DNA of 64,000 nt from the NCBI GenBank assembly GCA_963811605.1, contig CAWESA010000013.1, forward strand, positions 248,001 to 312,000, written 5' to 3'. This DNA comes from CAVQLX01 sp963811605. Lineage in GTDB: Bacteria > Desulfobacterota > Binatia > DP-6. Below are positions 55,082 to 63,143 of the stretch, piece by piece (position 1 is the stretch's first letter; every line of letters begins with the position of its first letter). Both the position numbers and the translations under genes were made by a program. Under the pieces are notes generated by a model. That model was not told the origin of the DNA and did no database searches. It saw only the letters and a list, made by a program, of their open reading frames with translations.

Positions 55082-56350
55082 TTAGGGGAGGCGCAGGGAG
55101 GAGACCCCACAGGGGATGTTGTGGGGGTTCGGAATCGACGTCCCCACCGGGTTCGCCGCGTCGAGCACGATGCAGCTGAAGGCTGCCGCGTTGATCGGCG
55201 TGCCGTTCGTACAGTCGAGGAGCACGTCGGCCAGGGGGCCCGGCGGGAAGGTCAGGCCACCGGTCAGGGCGTAGGCGATCCGGAAGGTGTCGTCGATGCC
55301 GTCGGCGTTGTCGTCGCGGTCGACGAAGATCGTCGACCCGCTCTGCCCGGTCACGATCGTGAGCCGCGAGTCGTCCGTCTCGAAGCCGTTGCCCGGGATG
55401 CTCACGCTGGCGGGATACGTGACATCGAGGCGGATGCTGGCCAGGGCGGGAAGCGCGAAGGGATCGTACGGGACGCTGACCGTCGCGATGATACCGTTCG
55501 GGCCGCAGGTGGCGCCCGTCGGGATCGTGGTCGACGTGGTCGACGTCGTGGAGGTGGTGGTGGTCGTCGCCGCGATCGTCGTCGTGGTCGTTGCGGGACC
55601 CGTGGTGGTCGTGGTCGTCGGGGGGACGGTGGTGGTCGTCGTCGGGATGCCGGGATCCAGGTCCGTCACGACGTCGTTCACGAACGCATCCACGAGCGCG
55701 TCGACCGCGACCTCATCGCCGAACGTCGGGCACAGCACCTCGGAGTCGGCGCCGTACTTCGCTTCCAGCTTCGCAAAGCAGCCCTTCGCGGCGTCCGGAC
55801 CCCCATCGAATTTCGCCTCGACCTTGTCGATGCAGCCCTTCTCGTTGGGGGACACCCCTTTCGACTCCGCCTTCTGGTGGCACTTGAGGAGGCCGGTGAG
55901 CTCCGCCGACAGACACTTCTTCTTGCCGGCGGAGCACTTGTTCACGATCAGCGCCGGATAGGCGGGATCCACGGCAGACACGGCGCTCGCGACGAAGGCG
56001 TCGACCTTGGCCTCGAGCGCGGCGCTGTCACCGAAGGTCAGGCACGGGGTCGCGGAGCCGACCGGATACTTGCCCTCGAGCTTGGCGAAGCAACCCTTCG
56101 AGGGATCGGCGCCGCCGTCGTACTTGGCCCTCGCCTTGGTGATGCAGTCCTTGTCGTCGGGCGGGATGCCCTTGGTCTCGGACTTCACGTGACACTTGAG
56201 GAGCGCCGCTGCCTTCGCGCCGACGCACTTCTTCTTGCCCGCGGAGCACTTGTTCAGGGTGAGCGGCTGCGCCGATGCGACGCCGACGTTCAACACCAGC
56301 AGCGCCACGATTCCAGCGCCAACCCAGCCCATCGATCGGCCCTTCGCCAT
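55082..56350 (-). CDS. secreted protein with two six-Cys repeats, Thr linker and C-terminal domain
   Basis: A 422-residue exported protein. Signal peptide with cleavage at ASA-Q28; then two 104-residue repeats (33-136 and 137-236), each with six cysteines at the same spacing (C-x6-C-x10-C-x15-C-x17-C-x15-C), beginning NKCSAGKKKC and ending CLTFGD or CPTFGD. A Thr-rich linker (about 237-279) joins a beta-rich C-terminal domain (280-422) with acidic VDRDDNADGIDDTFRI, possibly calcium-binding. A GAAGGAGGG ribosome-binding site precedes ATG 56350. No family is known to me. The layout suggests an extracellular or surface protein with a tether. Confidence 0.8.
   Translation of the reverse strand: MAKGRSMGWVGAGIVALLVLNVGVASAQPLTLNKCSAGKKKCVGAKAAALLKCHVKSETKGIPPDDKDCITKARAKYDGGADPSKGCFAKLEGKYPVGSATPCLTFGDSAALEAKVDAFVASAVSAVDPAYPALIVNKCSAGKKKCLSAELTGLLKCHQKAESKGVSPNEKGCIDKVEAKFDGGPDAAKGCFAKLEAKYGADSEVLCPTFGDEVAVDALVDAFVNDVVTDLDPGIPTTTTTVPPTTTTTTGPATTTTTIAATTTTTSTTSTTSTTIPTGATCGPNGIIATVSVPYDPFALPALASIRLDVTYPASVSIPGNGFETDDSRLTIVTGQSGSTIFVDRDDNADGIDDTFRIAYALTGGLTFPPGPLADVLLDCTNGTPINAAAFSCIVLDAANPVGTSIPNPHNIPCGVSSLRLP
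55514..55642 (-). repeat. low-complexity Thr-codon stretch
   Basis: About 43 codons, mostly Thr with short Pro/Ala/Ser breaks (TTTTTVPP, TTTTTTGPA, STTSTTSTT). On the plus strand it reads as GTGGTCGTC-type repeats. It encodes the flexible, probably glycosylatable linker and could vary in length between strains. Confidence 0.85.
55631..56254 (-). repeat. tandem 312-bp coding duplication (six-Cys modules)
   Basis: Two adjacent copies of a 104-codon module (55943-56254 and about 55631-55942). They share KCSAGKKKC, LLKCH, the KGC or KDC, KGCFAKLE and TFGD elements at the same positions. Divergence between the copies indicates an old duplication. Confidence 0.85.
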
Positions 56351-56413
56351 GTGCCCCCCTCCTTCTCTCCGGGGCTCTATTCCCGGAGTCAGGCGAGGAG
56401 ACAAGATCGAAAG

Positions 56414-56429
56414 CGGGCGAATGCGCCCG
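56414..56429 (-). terminator. candidate intrinsic terminator after the 35-residue membrane protein gene
   Basis: CGGGCG/CGCCCG 6-bp stem with a 4-base loop; on the minus strand it is followed by CTTTCGATCTTGT, moderately T-rich. It lies about 45 bases after the stop at 56473 and before the secreted repeat protein. A 10-bp palindrome ACCGATCGGT is next to it (56435-56444). Confidence 0.45.
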
Positions 56430-56472
56430 ATTTCACCGATCGGTAACGCGTCGGTCGATCACCGGACGCCGG

Positions 56473-56580
56473 TCACTGGGCGAGGTCGCTCTGGACCAGC
56501 AAGCTGCTCCAGGCGAACCACGCCACCAGCATCAGGACGAGCCCGATCAGCAAGAAGACGTGATGGCGGCGCAGGCGCAC
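56473..56580 (-). CDS. 35-residue single-pass membrane protein
   Basis: A short frame from GTG 56580: four residues MRLR and two His precede one strong hydrophobic helix (VFLLIGLVLMLVAWFAWSSLL), with QSDLAQ at the end. The ribosome-binding site AGAGGGG overlaps the TAG stop of the upstream 118-residue gene, so translation is probably coupled. Positive-inside charges predict a cytoplasmic N-terminus. Function unknown. Confidence 0.65.
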   Translation of the reverse strand: MRLRRHHVFLLIGLVLMLVAWFAWSSLLVQSDLAQ

Positions 56581-56587
56581 GGCCCCT

Positions 56588-56944
56588 CTATCGACGCCCA
56601 CGCCCCGAGCCGCGCATACCGCCGCGGGGCGCCCCCTGTCCGCCCGGAGGCGGCAGCGGCTTCACGGTCAGCCGGTGATCCGGCATGGGCCGGAAGCGGA
56701 GCGTGTCGGAGGCTCGCTTGATGCGCAGCCGGAGCTCGTTGCGGGCCACGGCGTCACCCGTGGAGGCGAGCACCGTCGGGATGCCCAGCTCGATGTGACC
56801 ATGGCGTCCTGCCTGCGTCAGCGACACCTGGAGGCGGTCCTGCCCCGTCACATCGCGCACCTCGATCTCGAGCTTGCGGTCGATGGTGCGTGCCAGATCG
56901 TGGATGATCCGCCGCGCTTCCTGCCTCGCCTCTGCGTCCGCCAT
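56588..56944 (-). CDS. conserved-looking hypothetical protein
   Basis: A 118-residue cytoplasmic protein. The N-terminal helix (ARQEARRIIHDLARTIDRKLEIEV) is followed by a beta-rich core (VTGQDRLQVSLTQAGRHGHIELGIP), another helix (ARNELRLRIKRASDTLRF), and a Gly/Arg/Pro-rich basic tail (PRGGMRGSGRGRR) that could bind nucleic acid. No family recognised. It leads a two-gene unit with the 35-residue membrane protein. Confidence 0.7.
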   Translation of the reverse strand: MADAEARQEARRIIHDLARTIDRKLEIEVRDVTGQDRLQVSLTQAGRHGHIELGIPTVLASTGDAVARNELRLRIKRASDTLRFRPMPDHRLTVKPLPPPGGQGAPRGGMRGSGRGRR

Positions 56945-56999
56945 AGTGTGACTCCGAGGTTAAGCGGTACCGCGGCGTCGCTGTCAACCGTGGCTTCGG

Positions 57000-58220
57000 T
57001 CAGTCGAGCGCGCCGCCGGCGCGCAGGCGAGATATCTCCTCGGCCGGCATCGCCAGCAGGTCGTGCAGCACGCTGTCGGTGTGCTCGCCGAGGCAGGGCG
57101 CGGGGCGCCGCAGCGCAGGTTCCATGGCAGAGAAGCGGATGGCGTGCGTCTCCGCCGGATGCGCCCCCAGCACCGGATGGTCGACGGTGCGAAAGTGCCG
57201 GCGGTGCGCCAGCTGCGGGTCGTCGTGCAGGTCCGCGAGATCGAGGACCGGCGCCGCATCGATGCCGGCGCGCTGCAGCGACTCGGCGAGCGCCAGGGCC
57301 CGCTGCGGCCGCACCCACTCGCCCAGGCTGGCCTCGAGGGCCTCCACCCGCGCCAGGCGTCCCTCGGAGGTCGCGAGGGTGGAGTCGAGCGCCCATGCGG
57401 GCCGCCCGAGCACCGGCACCAGGCGGGCCCAGTCGGAGTCGTCGTGGACCGCGATGGCGATCCAGCGCTCGCGTCCGTCCTCGTCGGCGCACCGGAAGAC
57501 CCCGTGCGGTGCGGCGTGTCGCGAGCGGTTTCCCAGGCGGCCCAAGACGACGCCATCGGCCGTGTAGGTCGCGATGCTCTCGCTCAGGCAGACGATGCCG
57601 CCCTCCACCTGTGACAGGTCGAGATGCTGGCCCTGGCCGGTGCGGGCGCGATGCAGCAGCGCCGTCGCCAGCAGCAACGCGGCCAGGCGTGGCGACAGCG
57701 AATCGGTGATCGTGCCGTACGGGCCGAGGGGCGCTCGGTCGGGCCAGCCCGTGAGGTGATTGAACCCGGAGAGCGCCGATCCCTGGCCTCCGAACCCGGG
57801 GTAGAAGCGCTGCGGGCCGGTCTGCCCGTTGAGGCACGTGCTGATCATCACCAGGTCGGGACGTTCGCGGACGAGGGAGGCGTAGTCGAGCTTCCACTTG
57901 GCCATCGCTCCCGGGGCGAAGTTCTCCGCCACGGCGTCGACGCGCAGGGCGAGCCTGCGCGCGACCTCGACGCCCTCGGGCGTCGAGAGGTTGAGCGCCA
58001 CCGAGAGCTTGTTGGCGTTCAGGACCGCGAAGTGCTCGCCGCCGTCGATGCCGCCGGGCGTGTTCGGGGTGAGCTTCAAGATGCGGAGGAAGTCCGGTCG
58101 CTGCCGCGACTCGACCCGGATCACGGTCGCGCCGTGATCGGCGAAGTAGCGCGTCGCGACCGGGCCGGCGGCGCCTCCGCCGAACTCGAGGATGGTCGTG
58201 CCGGCGAGCAGAGCGGTCAT
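57000..58220 (-). CDS. family III CoA-transferase (CaiB/BaiF), Asp-containing partner
   Basis: A 406-residue CoA-transferase: ILEFGGGAAGPVATRYFADHGATVIRVESRQRPDFLR, VDAVAENFAPGAMAKWKLDY, STCLNGQTGPQRFYPGFGGQG, and the nucleophile region GPYGTITDSLSPRLAALLLATALL with the Asp that forms the glutamyl/aspartyl-CoA anhydride in this family. It overlaps the upstream paralogue by 4 bases. It moves CoA between carboxylic acids; the acids are unknown. Confidence 0.92.
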   Translation of the reverse strand: MTALLAGTTILEFGGGAAGPVATRYFADHGATVIRVESRQRPDFLRILKLTPNTPGGIDGGEHFAVLNANKLSVALNLSTPEGVEVARRLALRVDAVAENFAPGAMAKWKLDYASLVRERPDLVMISTCLNGQTGPQRFYPGFGGQGSALSGFNHLTGWPDRAPLGPYGTITDSLSPRLAALLLATALLHRARTGQGQHLDLSQVEGGIVCLSESIATYTADGVVLGRLGNRSRHAAPHGVFRCADEDGRERWIAIAVHDDSDWARLVPVLGRPAWALDSTLATSEGRLARVEALEASLGEWVRPQRALALAESLQRAGIDAAPVLDLADLHDDPQLAHRRHFRTVDHPVLGAHPAETHAIRFSAMEPALRRPAPCLGEHTDSVLHDLLAMPAEEISRLRAGGALD

Positions 58221-59464
58221 GCCACGCCCTCCGCCCGGAGCCGCACCAGCTCCTCCGTGGTCACGCCGACCTCGGCCAGCACCTCCGCGGTGTGCTCACC
58301 CAGGCCCGGGGCCGGCCCGCGCACCGCGATGGCGGTGGCGTCGGGATCGGACGACGTGGAGATGGCGAACGGTCCGGGCAGACGGAGTGTCCCGGTGCCC
58401 GGGTACTCGACGTCGACGAAGAAGCGTCGCGCCGCGAGCTGCTCCGAGGCCACGATCTCGCGGGCGGTGTTGGCGGGCGCGAGCATCAGGTTGCGCTCGC
58501 AGGCGGCCTGGAACAGCTCCGTCATGGTCTTGGTCAGGAAGAAGTCGCCGAAGTCCTTCGCCAGGGCGTCGACCTCGTCCTGCGACAGCAGGTTGTGGTT
58601 GTAGGCCTTCCAGTCCATGGCGCGCAGCCGCTCCGTCGCCATGCCCTGCTCGTCCATGTAGCGCACCATGGCGACGAGTCCCGGCATGCGCGCGGGGCCG
58701 CCGCGGATCGCGAACGACACCCAGCCGTCCTTGCAGGGCCAGATCTCGCGCTGCACGCTCTTCGTCTGCTGAAAGAAGGCGCCCGCGCGCTGCCCGCGGT
58801 TGCCGGTCATCCGCGCCATGGACGCCGTCGCCATGTTGGGCATGACCATGGCTTCCTGCATCGCGACGTCGACGTGCTGGCCCTCCCCGGTCCGCTCCCG
58901 CGCGAGCAGCGCGAACGCCACGCCCGCGGCCGCCTCGATGCTGCCGTGGTAGTACGACACGGGCAGCGAGCAGCGCAGCGGCGCGCGGTCGGGATCGCCG
59001 GTGCAATGGAGGTTGCCGCTGAGCGCGATCACCGTGAGATCGGAGCCGCGCCAGACGGCGCGCGGCCCGGTCTGTCCGAACGGCGTCAGCGAGCACAGCA
59101 CGAGCCGCGGGTTGTGCGCGTGCAGCACGTCCCAGCCGAGCCCTCGCGCGGCCAGCGCACCCGGCGCGTCGCTCTCGAGCACGACGTCGGCGTGCTCGGC
59201 CAGGCGAAGCAGGAGATCACGGCCGACCTCGGTGTCGAGGGCGAGCGTGATGCCGCGCTTCGAGCCGTTGAGCGCGAGCCAGAGGAGCGAGCAGTCCGGA
59301 TCGTCGACGCCGCCCCAGAACGGCGGGCGACGCCGTGCCGGGTCCCCGGCGGGCGGCTCGACCTTCACCACGTCCGCCCCGAGCTCGCCCAGCAGCATGC
59401 CGGCGAGGAAGCCGGGCTCGCCCGTCAGGTCGAGAACGCGAAGACCGTGCAGTGTGCCGCGCAT
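58217..59464 (-). CDS. family III CoA-transferase (CaiB/BaiF), partner lacking the catalytic Asp
   Basis: A 415-residue paralogue of the downstream gene: VLDLTGEPGFLAGMLLGELGADVVKVEPPAGDPARR, LGWDVLHAHNPRLVLCSLTPFGQTGP, and YYHGSIEAAAGVAFALLAR, where the aligned catalytic Asp position reads Tyr. Family III enzymes can be heteromeric (for example BbsEF), so this may be the non-catalytic subunit of a heterodimer with the next gene. It opens the two-gene unit. Confidence 0.9.
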   Translation of the reverse strand: MRGTLHGLRVLDLTGEPGFLAGMLLGELGADVVKVEPPAGDPARRRPPFWGGVDDPDCSLLWLALNGSKRGITLALDTEVGRDLLLRLAEHADVVLESDAPGALAARGLGWDVLHAHNPRLVLCSLTPFGQTGPRAVWRGSDLTVIALSGNLHCTGDPDRAPLRCSLPVSYYHGSIEAAAGVAFALLARERTGEGQHVDVAMQEAMVMPNMATASMARMTGNRGQRAGAFFQQTKSVQREIWPCKDGWVSFAIRGGPARMPGLVAMVRYMDEQGMATERLRAMDWKAYNHNLLSQDEVDALAKDFGDFFLTKTMTELFQAACERNLMLAPANTAREIVASEQLAARRFFVDVEYPGTGTLRLPGPFAISTSSDPDATAIAVRGPAPGLGEHTAEVLAEVGVTTEELVRLRAEGVA

Positions 59465-59514
59465 GCGAGCAGCCTGGCTCGTAGCCGCCGCACCGCGCGG
59501 GTGTCAAGGGAACG

Positions 59515-60405
59515 CTACCCAGCGCGGCGGCGCTGATAGCGATTGCGAAGCAGGATGGCAGACAGGTTCAGCAGCAGCATCAGCGCCAGCAGCACGATGA
59601 TGCCCGCCGCCGCGTTGACGTGGAACCCGGCCTGCGGCCGCGACACCCAGTTGAAGATCTGGATCGGCAGCACCGTGAACGGGCTGCGCAATCCCTCCGG
59701 ACCGAGCTCGGGCACGAACGCGACGTAGGTGAGCGCGCCCATGGTGATCAGCGGAGCGGTCTCGCCGACGGCGCGCGCGAGGGCCAGGATGGTGCCGGTG
59801 AGTATCCCGGGAAGCGCGGACGGGAGCACCAGCGTCCACACCACCTGCCAGCGGGTCGCCCCGAGCGCGTAGCCGCCGAGTCGCAGGCTGGTCGGCACCG
59901 CCTTGAGCGCCTCGCGCGCCGCTATGATGACGATCGGCACGACCAGCAGCGCCATCGTCAGCGCCCCGGCGAGGACGCTGCGGCCGCCCGTCAGCGGAGA
60001 GAAGATGCGTACGAAGAGCTCGAGTCCGAGCAGGCCGTAGATGATCGACGGCACACCCGCGAGGTTGGCGATGTTGATCTCGATGAGCTGGGGCAGCTGG
60101 CCCGGCTCGGCGTACTCCTCGAGATAGATCGCGCTCGCGACGCCGATCGGGAAGGCGATGAGCGCGGTCAGCACGAGGACCCAGATCGAACCGACGAGCG
60201 CGGCGTAGATGCCGGCGTTCTCGGGCCTGCGCGACGGGAACGACGACAGGAACTGCCAGTCGAGCCGCGACAGGCCGCTGCGGAGGACGTCGACCACCAG
60301 CGTGGCCAGGACCACGATCCCGACCAGGGTGGCGGCGAACGACAGCAGCTCGAAGAGCCGCTCGTTGCGCCGCACGCGTCGTCGCCATCCGTCGCTCGGG
60401 GTCAT
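59515..60405 (-). CDS. pstA: phosphate ABC transporter permease PstA
   Basis: A 296-residue permease with six helices. PstA-type elements: VGVASAIYLEEYAEPG, NLAGVPSIIYGLLGLELFVRIF, LRLGGYALGATRWQVVWTLVLPSALPGILTGTILALARAVGETAPLITMGAL (the EAA loop). Starts 1 base after the pstC stop. The ATPase gene pstB, which normally follows, is missing: the next gene is the CoA-transferase. Confidence 0.94.
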   Translation of the reverse strand: MTPSDGWRRRVRRNERLFELLSFAATLVGIVVLATLVVDVLRSGLSRLDWQFLSSFPSRRPENAGIYAALVGSIWVLVLTALIAFPIGVASAIYLEEYAEPGQLPQLIEINIANLAGVPSIIYGLLGLELFVRIFSPLTGGRSVLAGALTMALLVVPIVIIAAREALKAVPTSLRLGGYALGATRWQVVWTLVLPSALPGILTGTILALARAVGETAPLITMGALTYVAFVPELGPEGLRSPFTVLPIQIFNWVSRPQAGFHVNAAAGIIVLLALMLLLNLSAILLRNRYQRRRAG

Positions 60406-60406
60406 G

Positions 60407-61417
60407 TCATTCGTACTTCTGCCGGAAGCGGCTGACGATGCGGTAGCTCAGGAAGTTGAGCGCGAACGTCATGAGGAACAGCGTCATCCCGACCGCGAAG
60501 ATGGTCTCGAACTCGAGCGTGCCGGTGGGCACGTCGCCGAGGCTCACCTGCACGATGTACGCCGTCATGGTGGCGACCGGCACGAGCGGGTTGAGGGTCA
60601 GGTTCGGGCTCTGACCGGCCGCGATGGCGACGATCATGGTCTCGCCGACGGCGCGCGACACCGCGAGGATGAAGGACGCGACGACGCCCGAGAGCGCCGC
60701 GGGCACGACCACGCGGGTCACCGTCTGTGCCCGGCTGGCCCCCATGGCATAGGAGCCGTCCCGCAGGCTCTGCGGCACGGCATAGAGCGCGTCCTCGGAG
60801 AGCGACGCCACCAGCGGGATGATCATCACCCCCATGACGAGGCCGGCGCTGAGCGCGTTGAAGCCGGACATCGACGGGATGACGGTCTGGAGCAGCGGCG
60901 TCACGAAGAGCAGCGCGAAGTAGCCGTAGACGACGGTGGGAATGCCCGCGAGCACCTCGAGCATGGGCTTCAGCACCGCGCGCAGCCGATCGGGCGCGTA
61001 CTCGCTCAGGTAGATGGCGGCGAGGAGCCCGACCGGCATCGCGACCGCGAGTGCGATCAGCGAGGTGAGGAACGTGGCGCTCGCCAGGACGAGGATGCCG
61101 AAGTGCTTGTCGGCGAAGAGCGGCGTCCACTGGGTGTCGGTGAGGAAGTCCCACAGCGAGACCTGGTGAAAGAACGAGATGGTCTCGAAGATGAGGACGC
61201 CGATGATGCCGACGGTGGTGAGGACGGAGATCAGGCTCGAACCGAGCAGCGCCCCGTGGATGAGCGACTCCCGGACCTTGAGGCCACGCCGCGGCCCCGG
61301 CAGGAAGTGCGTCGGTCCCGGGCGCGGCGCCGGACGGGACTCGTCCGGGTCGCGGCGTCGGACGGGAAACTGGAATACCGGCGCCGCGCGTGCCGGCCGC
61401 GGCGACTCGGTTGCCAC
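60407..61417 (-). CDS. pstC: phosphate ABC transporter permease PstC
   Basis: A 336-residue permease. A Pro/Arg-rich cytoplasmic N-tail of about 45 residues precedes six helices; the EAA loop reads LRDGSYAMGASRAQTVTRVVVPAALSGVVASFILAVSRAVGETMIV and PAGIPTVVYGYFALLF-like sequence matches PstC. With PstA it forms the inner-membrane channel for phosphate. It starts 4 bases after the pstS stop. Confidence 0.94.
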   Translation of the reverse strand: MATESPRPARAAPVFQFPVRRRDPDESRPAPRPGPTHFLPGPRRGLKVRESLIHGALLGSSLISVLTTVGIIGVLIFETISFFHQVSLWDFLTDTQWTPLFADKHFGILVLASATFLTSLIALAVAMPVGLLAAIYLSEYAPDRLRAVLKPMLEVLAGIPTVVYGYFALLFVTPLLQTVIPSMSGFNALSAGLVMGVMIIPLVASLSEDALYAVPQSLRDGSYAMGASRAQTVTRVVVPAALSGVVASFILAVSRAVGETMIVAIAAGQSPNLTLNPLVPVATMTAYIVQVSLGDVPTGTLEFETIFAVGMTLFLMTFALNFLSYRIVSRFRQKYE

Positions 61418-61421
61418 GGTG

Positions 61422-62426
61422 CTACGCTCCTGTCTCGCGCTTGAGGAGATCGGCGATCGTCACGCCGACCTGCGACCCCTTGCCGCCGAAGAGCGATCCG
61501 GTGACGCCCTTGTCGAAGCGCGCCTGCACCATCTGGTAGGCGTCGGGCGCGAAGGGAATGTAGCCCACCTCGCGCACCAGCGTCGGTGCGTTCTGGGTGT
61601 AGGACTTGACGAACGCCTTCACCATCGGCGTGTCGGCGACGCTCTTCTTGACGTAGATGAAGAGCGGCCGCGACAGCGGCTGGTAGGTGCCGTTCTCCAC
61701 CGTCGCCGCCGACGGCTGGACGCATCCGGTGCCGTTCTCCGACTTCTCGTCGTCGATGCCGAGCAGCTTCAGCTTGCCGCGGTTCTCCTCGTAGTATGCG
61801 AAGCCGAAGAAGCCGATCGCGAGCGGGTCGTTGGCGATGCCCTGCACCAGGACGTTGTCGTCCTCGCTCGACTGGAAGTCGCCGCGGCTCGAGTGCTCCT
61901 TCCCGACGACGGCTTCGGTGAAGTAGTCGTACGTCCCGGAGTCCACGCCCGGCCCGAACAGGTGGATGTCCTTGTCCGGCCAGCCCGGCCTGACCTGGCT
62001 CCACTTCTCCACCTTGTTCTGGGCTTCCGGCTGCCAGAGCGTCTTCAGCTCGCTCACCGTCATGCAGGTGGCCCAGGAGTTCTTGGGGTTCACCAGGACT
62101 GCCAGGCCGTCGTAGGCGATCGGCAGCTCGATGTAGTCGATGCCCTTTGCCTTGCACGCGTCCACCTCGGTCGGCTTGATCGGTCGGGACGCGTCCGAGA
62201 TGTCGGTCTCGCCGTTGCAGAACTTCTTGAAGCCGCCGCCGGTTCCCGAGATGCCGACGGTGACCCTGGCGCTCGGGTTGGCCTTCTGGAACTCCTCGGC
62301 CACCGCCTCCGTGATGGGATAGACCGTGCTCGACCCGTCGATGGACAGCGATCCGTCGGCCGCGTGAGCAGGCGGTCGCACGACGAGCGCCCCCAGGACC
62401 GCGATCCTCCAGATTCGCTGCATCAT
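61422..62426 (-). CDS. pstS: phosphate-binding periplasmic protein PstS
   Basis: A 334-residue binding protein with signal peptide (IWRIAVLGALVVRPPAHAA-DG). IDGSSTVYPITEAVAEEF, SGTGGGFKKFCNGETDISDASRPI and SGTYDYFTEAVVGKEHSSRGDF are PstS ligand motifs (phosphate contacts through Ser, Thr, Asp, Arg). ATG 62426 has a GAGGAGGAGAGG ribosome-binding site. A PhoB-type direct repeat lies about 95-110 bases upstream. Confidence 0.95.
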   Translation of the reverse strand: MMQRIWRIAVLGALVVRPPAHAADGSLSIDGSSTVYPITEAVAEEFQKANPSARVTVGISGTGGGFKKFCNGETDISDASRPIKPTEVDACKAKGIDYIELPIAYDGLAVLVNPKNSWATCMTVSELKTLWQPEAQNKVEKWSQVRPGWPDKDIHLFGPGVDSGTYDYFTEAVVGKEHSSRGDFQSSEDDNVLVQGIANDPLAIGFFGFAYYEENRGKLKLLGIDDEKSENGTGCVQPSAATVENGTYQPLSRPLFIYVKKSVADTPMVKAFVKSYTQNAPTLVREVGYIPFAPDAYQMVQARFDKGVTGSLFGGKGSQVGVTIADLLKRETGA

Positions 62427-62519
62427 GTCCTCTCCTCCTCCCGACACGGTAAGCTGCTGCAAGTGGCGACCGGACCCGAAACCTCCGGTCGCGGTCCGGG
62501 ATCGTCCCGTGTACACGCC

Positions 62520-62537
62520 CAGTGTTACAGCAGTGTG
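62520..62537 (-). promoter_or_regulatory. candidate PhoB box upstream of pstS
   Basis: On the minus strand the sequence reads TCACACT, GCTG, TAACACT: two 7-base direct repeats with a 4-base spacer, an 11-base period as in Pho boxes (consensus CTGTCAT-N4-CTGTCAT). The hexamer CAGTGT occurs at 62520-62525 and 62531-62536 on the plus strand. A -10 was not clear. Confidence 0.5.
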
Positions 62538-62585
62538 AACGACCCGGCACCCCCAGGTGCGGGGAATCGCCTGGTGCGAGGGAAA

Positions 62586-63140
62586 TCAGCCGGATGGTGG
62601 GAGGAGGGGCGAGGGATCGGGGGGCGGCTCGGTGCCCGGCCGGAGCAACGGGATGGCCTCGGCGCCCGCCGGCGCTGGCTCGGCTCCAGGATCGGTCGCG
62701 GGCTGCGCCGTCAACGCCTGCGTCAGTGGCGCGATGGTGACGGCGCCGCCCTCGCGCGCCTGGTCGAGCACCGCGACCGCGAACCCGTACTCGGCGCCGT
62801 CGTCGGCATCGAAGAACAGGATGTGGTCGTCGCGGGCGGCGAACATCCGCTTGAGGCGGTCCGGAAGCTCCTCGAAGCCGATGTCGACGCCGTTCACCTG
62901 GATGACGTTGTTGGTGGCGATGCGCAGCACGAGCGGAGGGGTGGGGTCCTGATCGCGCTGCTCGGGAGTGATCTCCTCCTTCTCCTGCTTCGGGAGGTGG
63001 ACCCAGAACGACTTGCTCATCAGCGGCGTCACCACGAGGAAGATGATGAGCAGCACCAGCACGACGTCGACGAGCGGCGTGACGTTGATGTTCGGGATGA
63101 CGGTCTTCGACTTGCCGCCGGTGCCGAGCGAGATCGCCAC
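62586..63140 (-). CDS. ExbD/TolR-family protein
   Basis: A 184-residue ExbD/TolR protein with one TM helix (NINVTPLVDVVLVLLIIFLVVTPL) containing the conserved proton-relay Asp in VDVVLVLL. The periplasmic domain carries VLRIATNNVIQVNGVDIGFEELPDRLKRMFAARDDHILFFDADDGAEYGFAVAVLD. The C-terminal 45 residues are Pro/Ala/Glu-rich and unusual. It is the last of an exbB-exbD-exbD unit. Confidence 0.92.
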   Translation of the reverse strand: MAISLGTGGKSKTVIPNINVTPLVDVVLVLLIIFLVVTPLMSKSFWVHLPKQEKEEITPEQRDQDPTPPLVLRIATNNVIQVNGVDIGFEELPDRLKRMFAARDDHILFFDADDGAEYGFAVAVLDQAREGGAVTIAPLTQALTAQPATDPGAEPAPAGAEAIPLLRPGTEPPPDPSPLLPPSG

Positions 63141-63143
63141 GCG

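Noticed and set aside
55514..55642. Repeated GTC/GTG tract suggestive of a CRISPR or minisatellite
   Set aside because: It is an in-frame Thr linker inside the secreted protein; no spacer-repeat structure.
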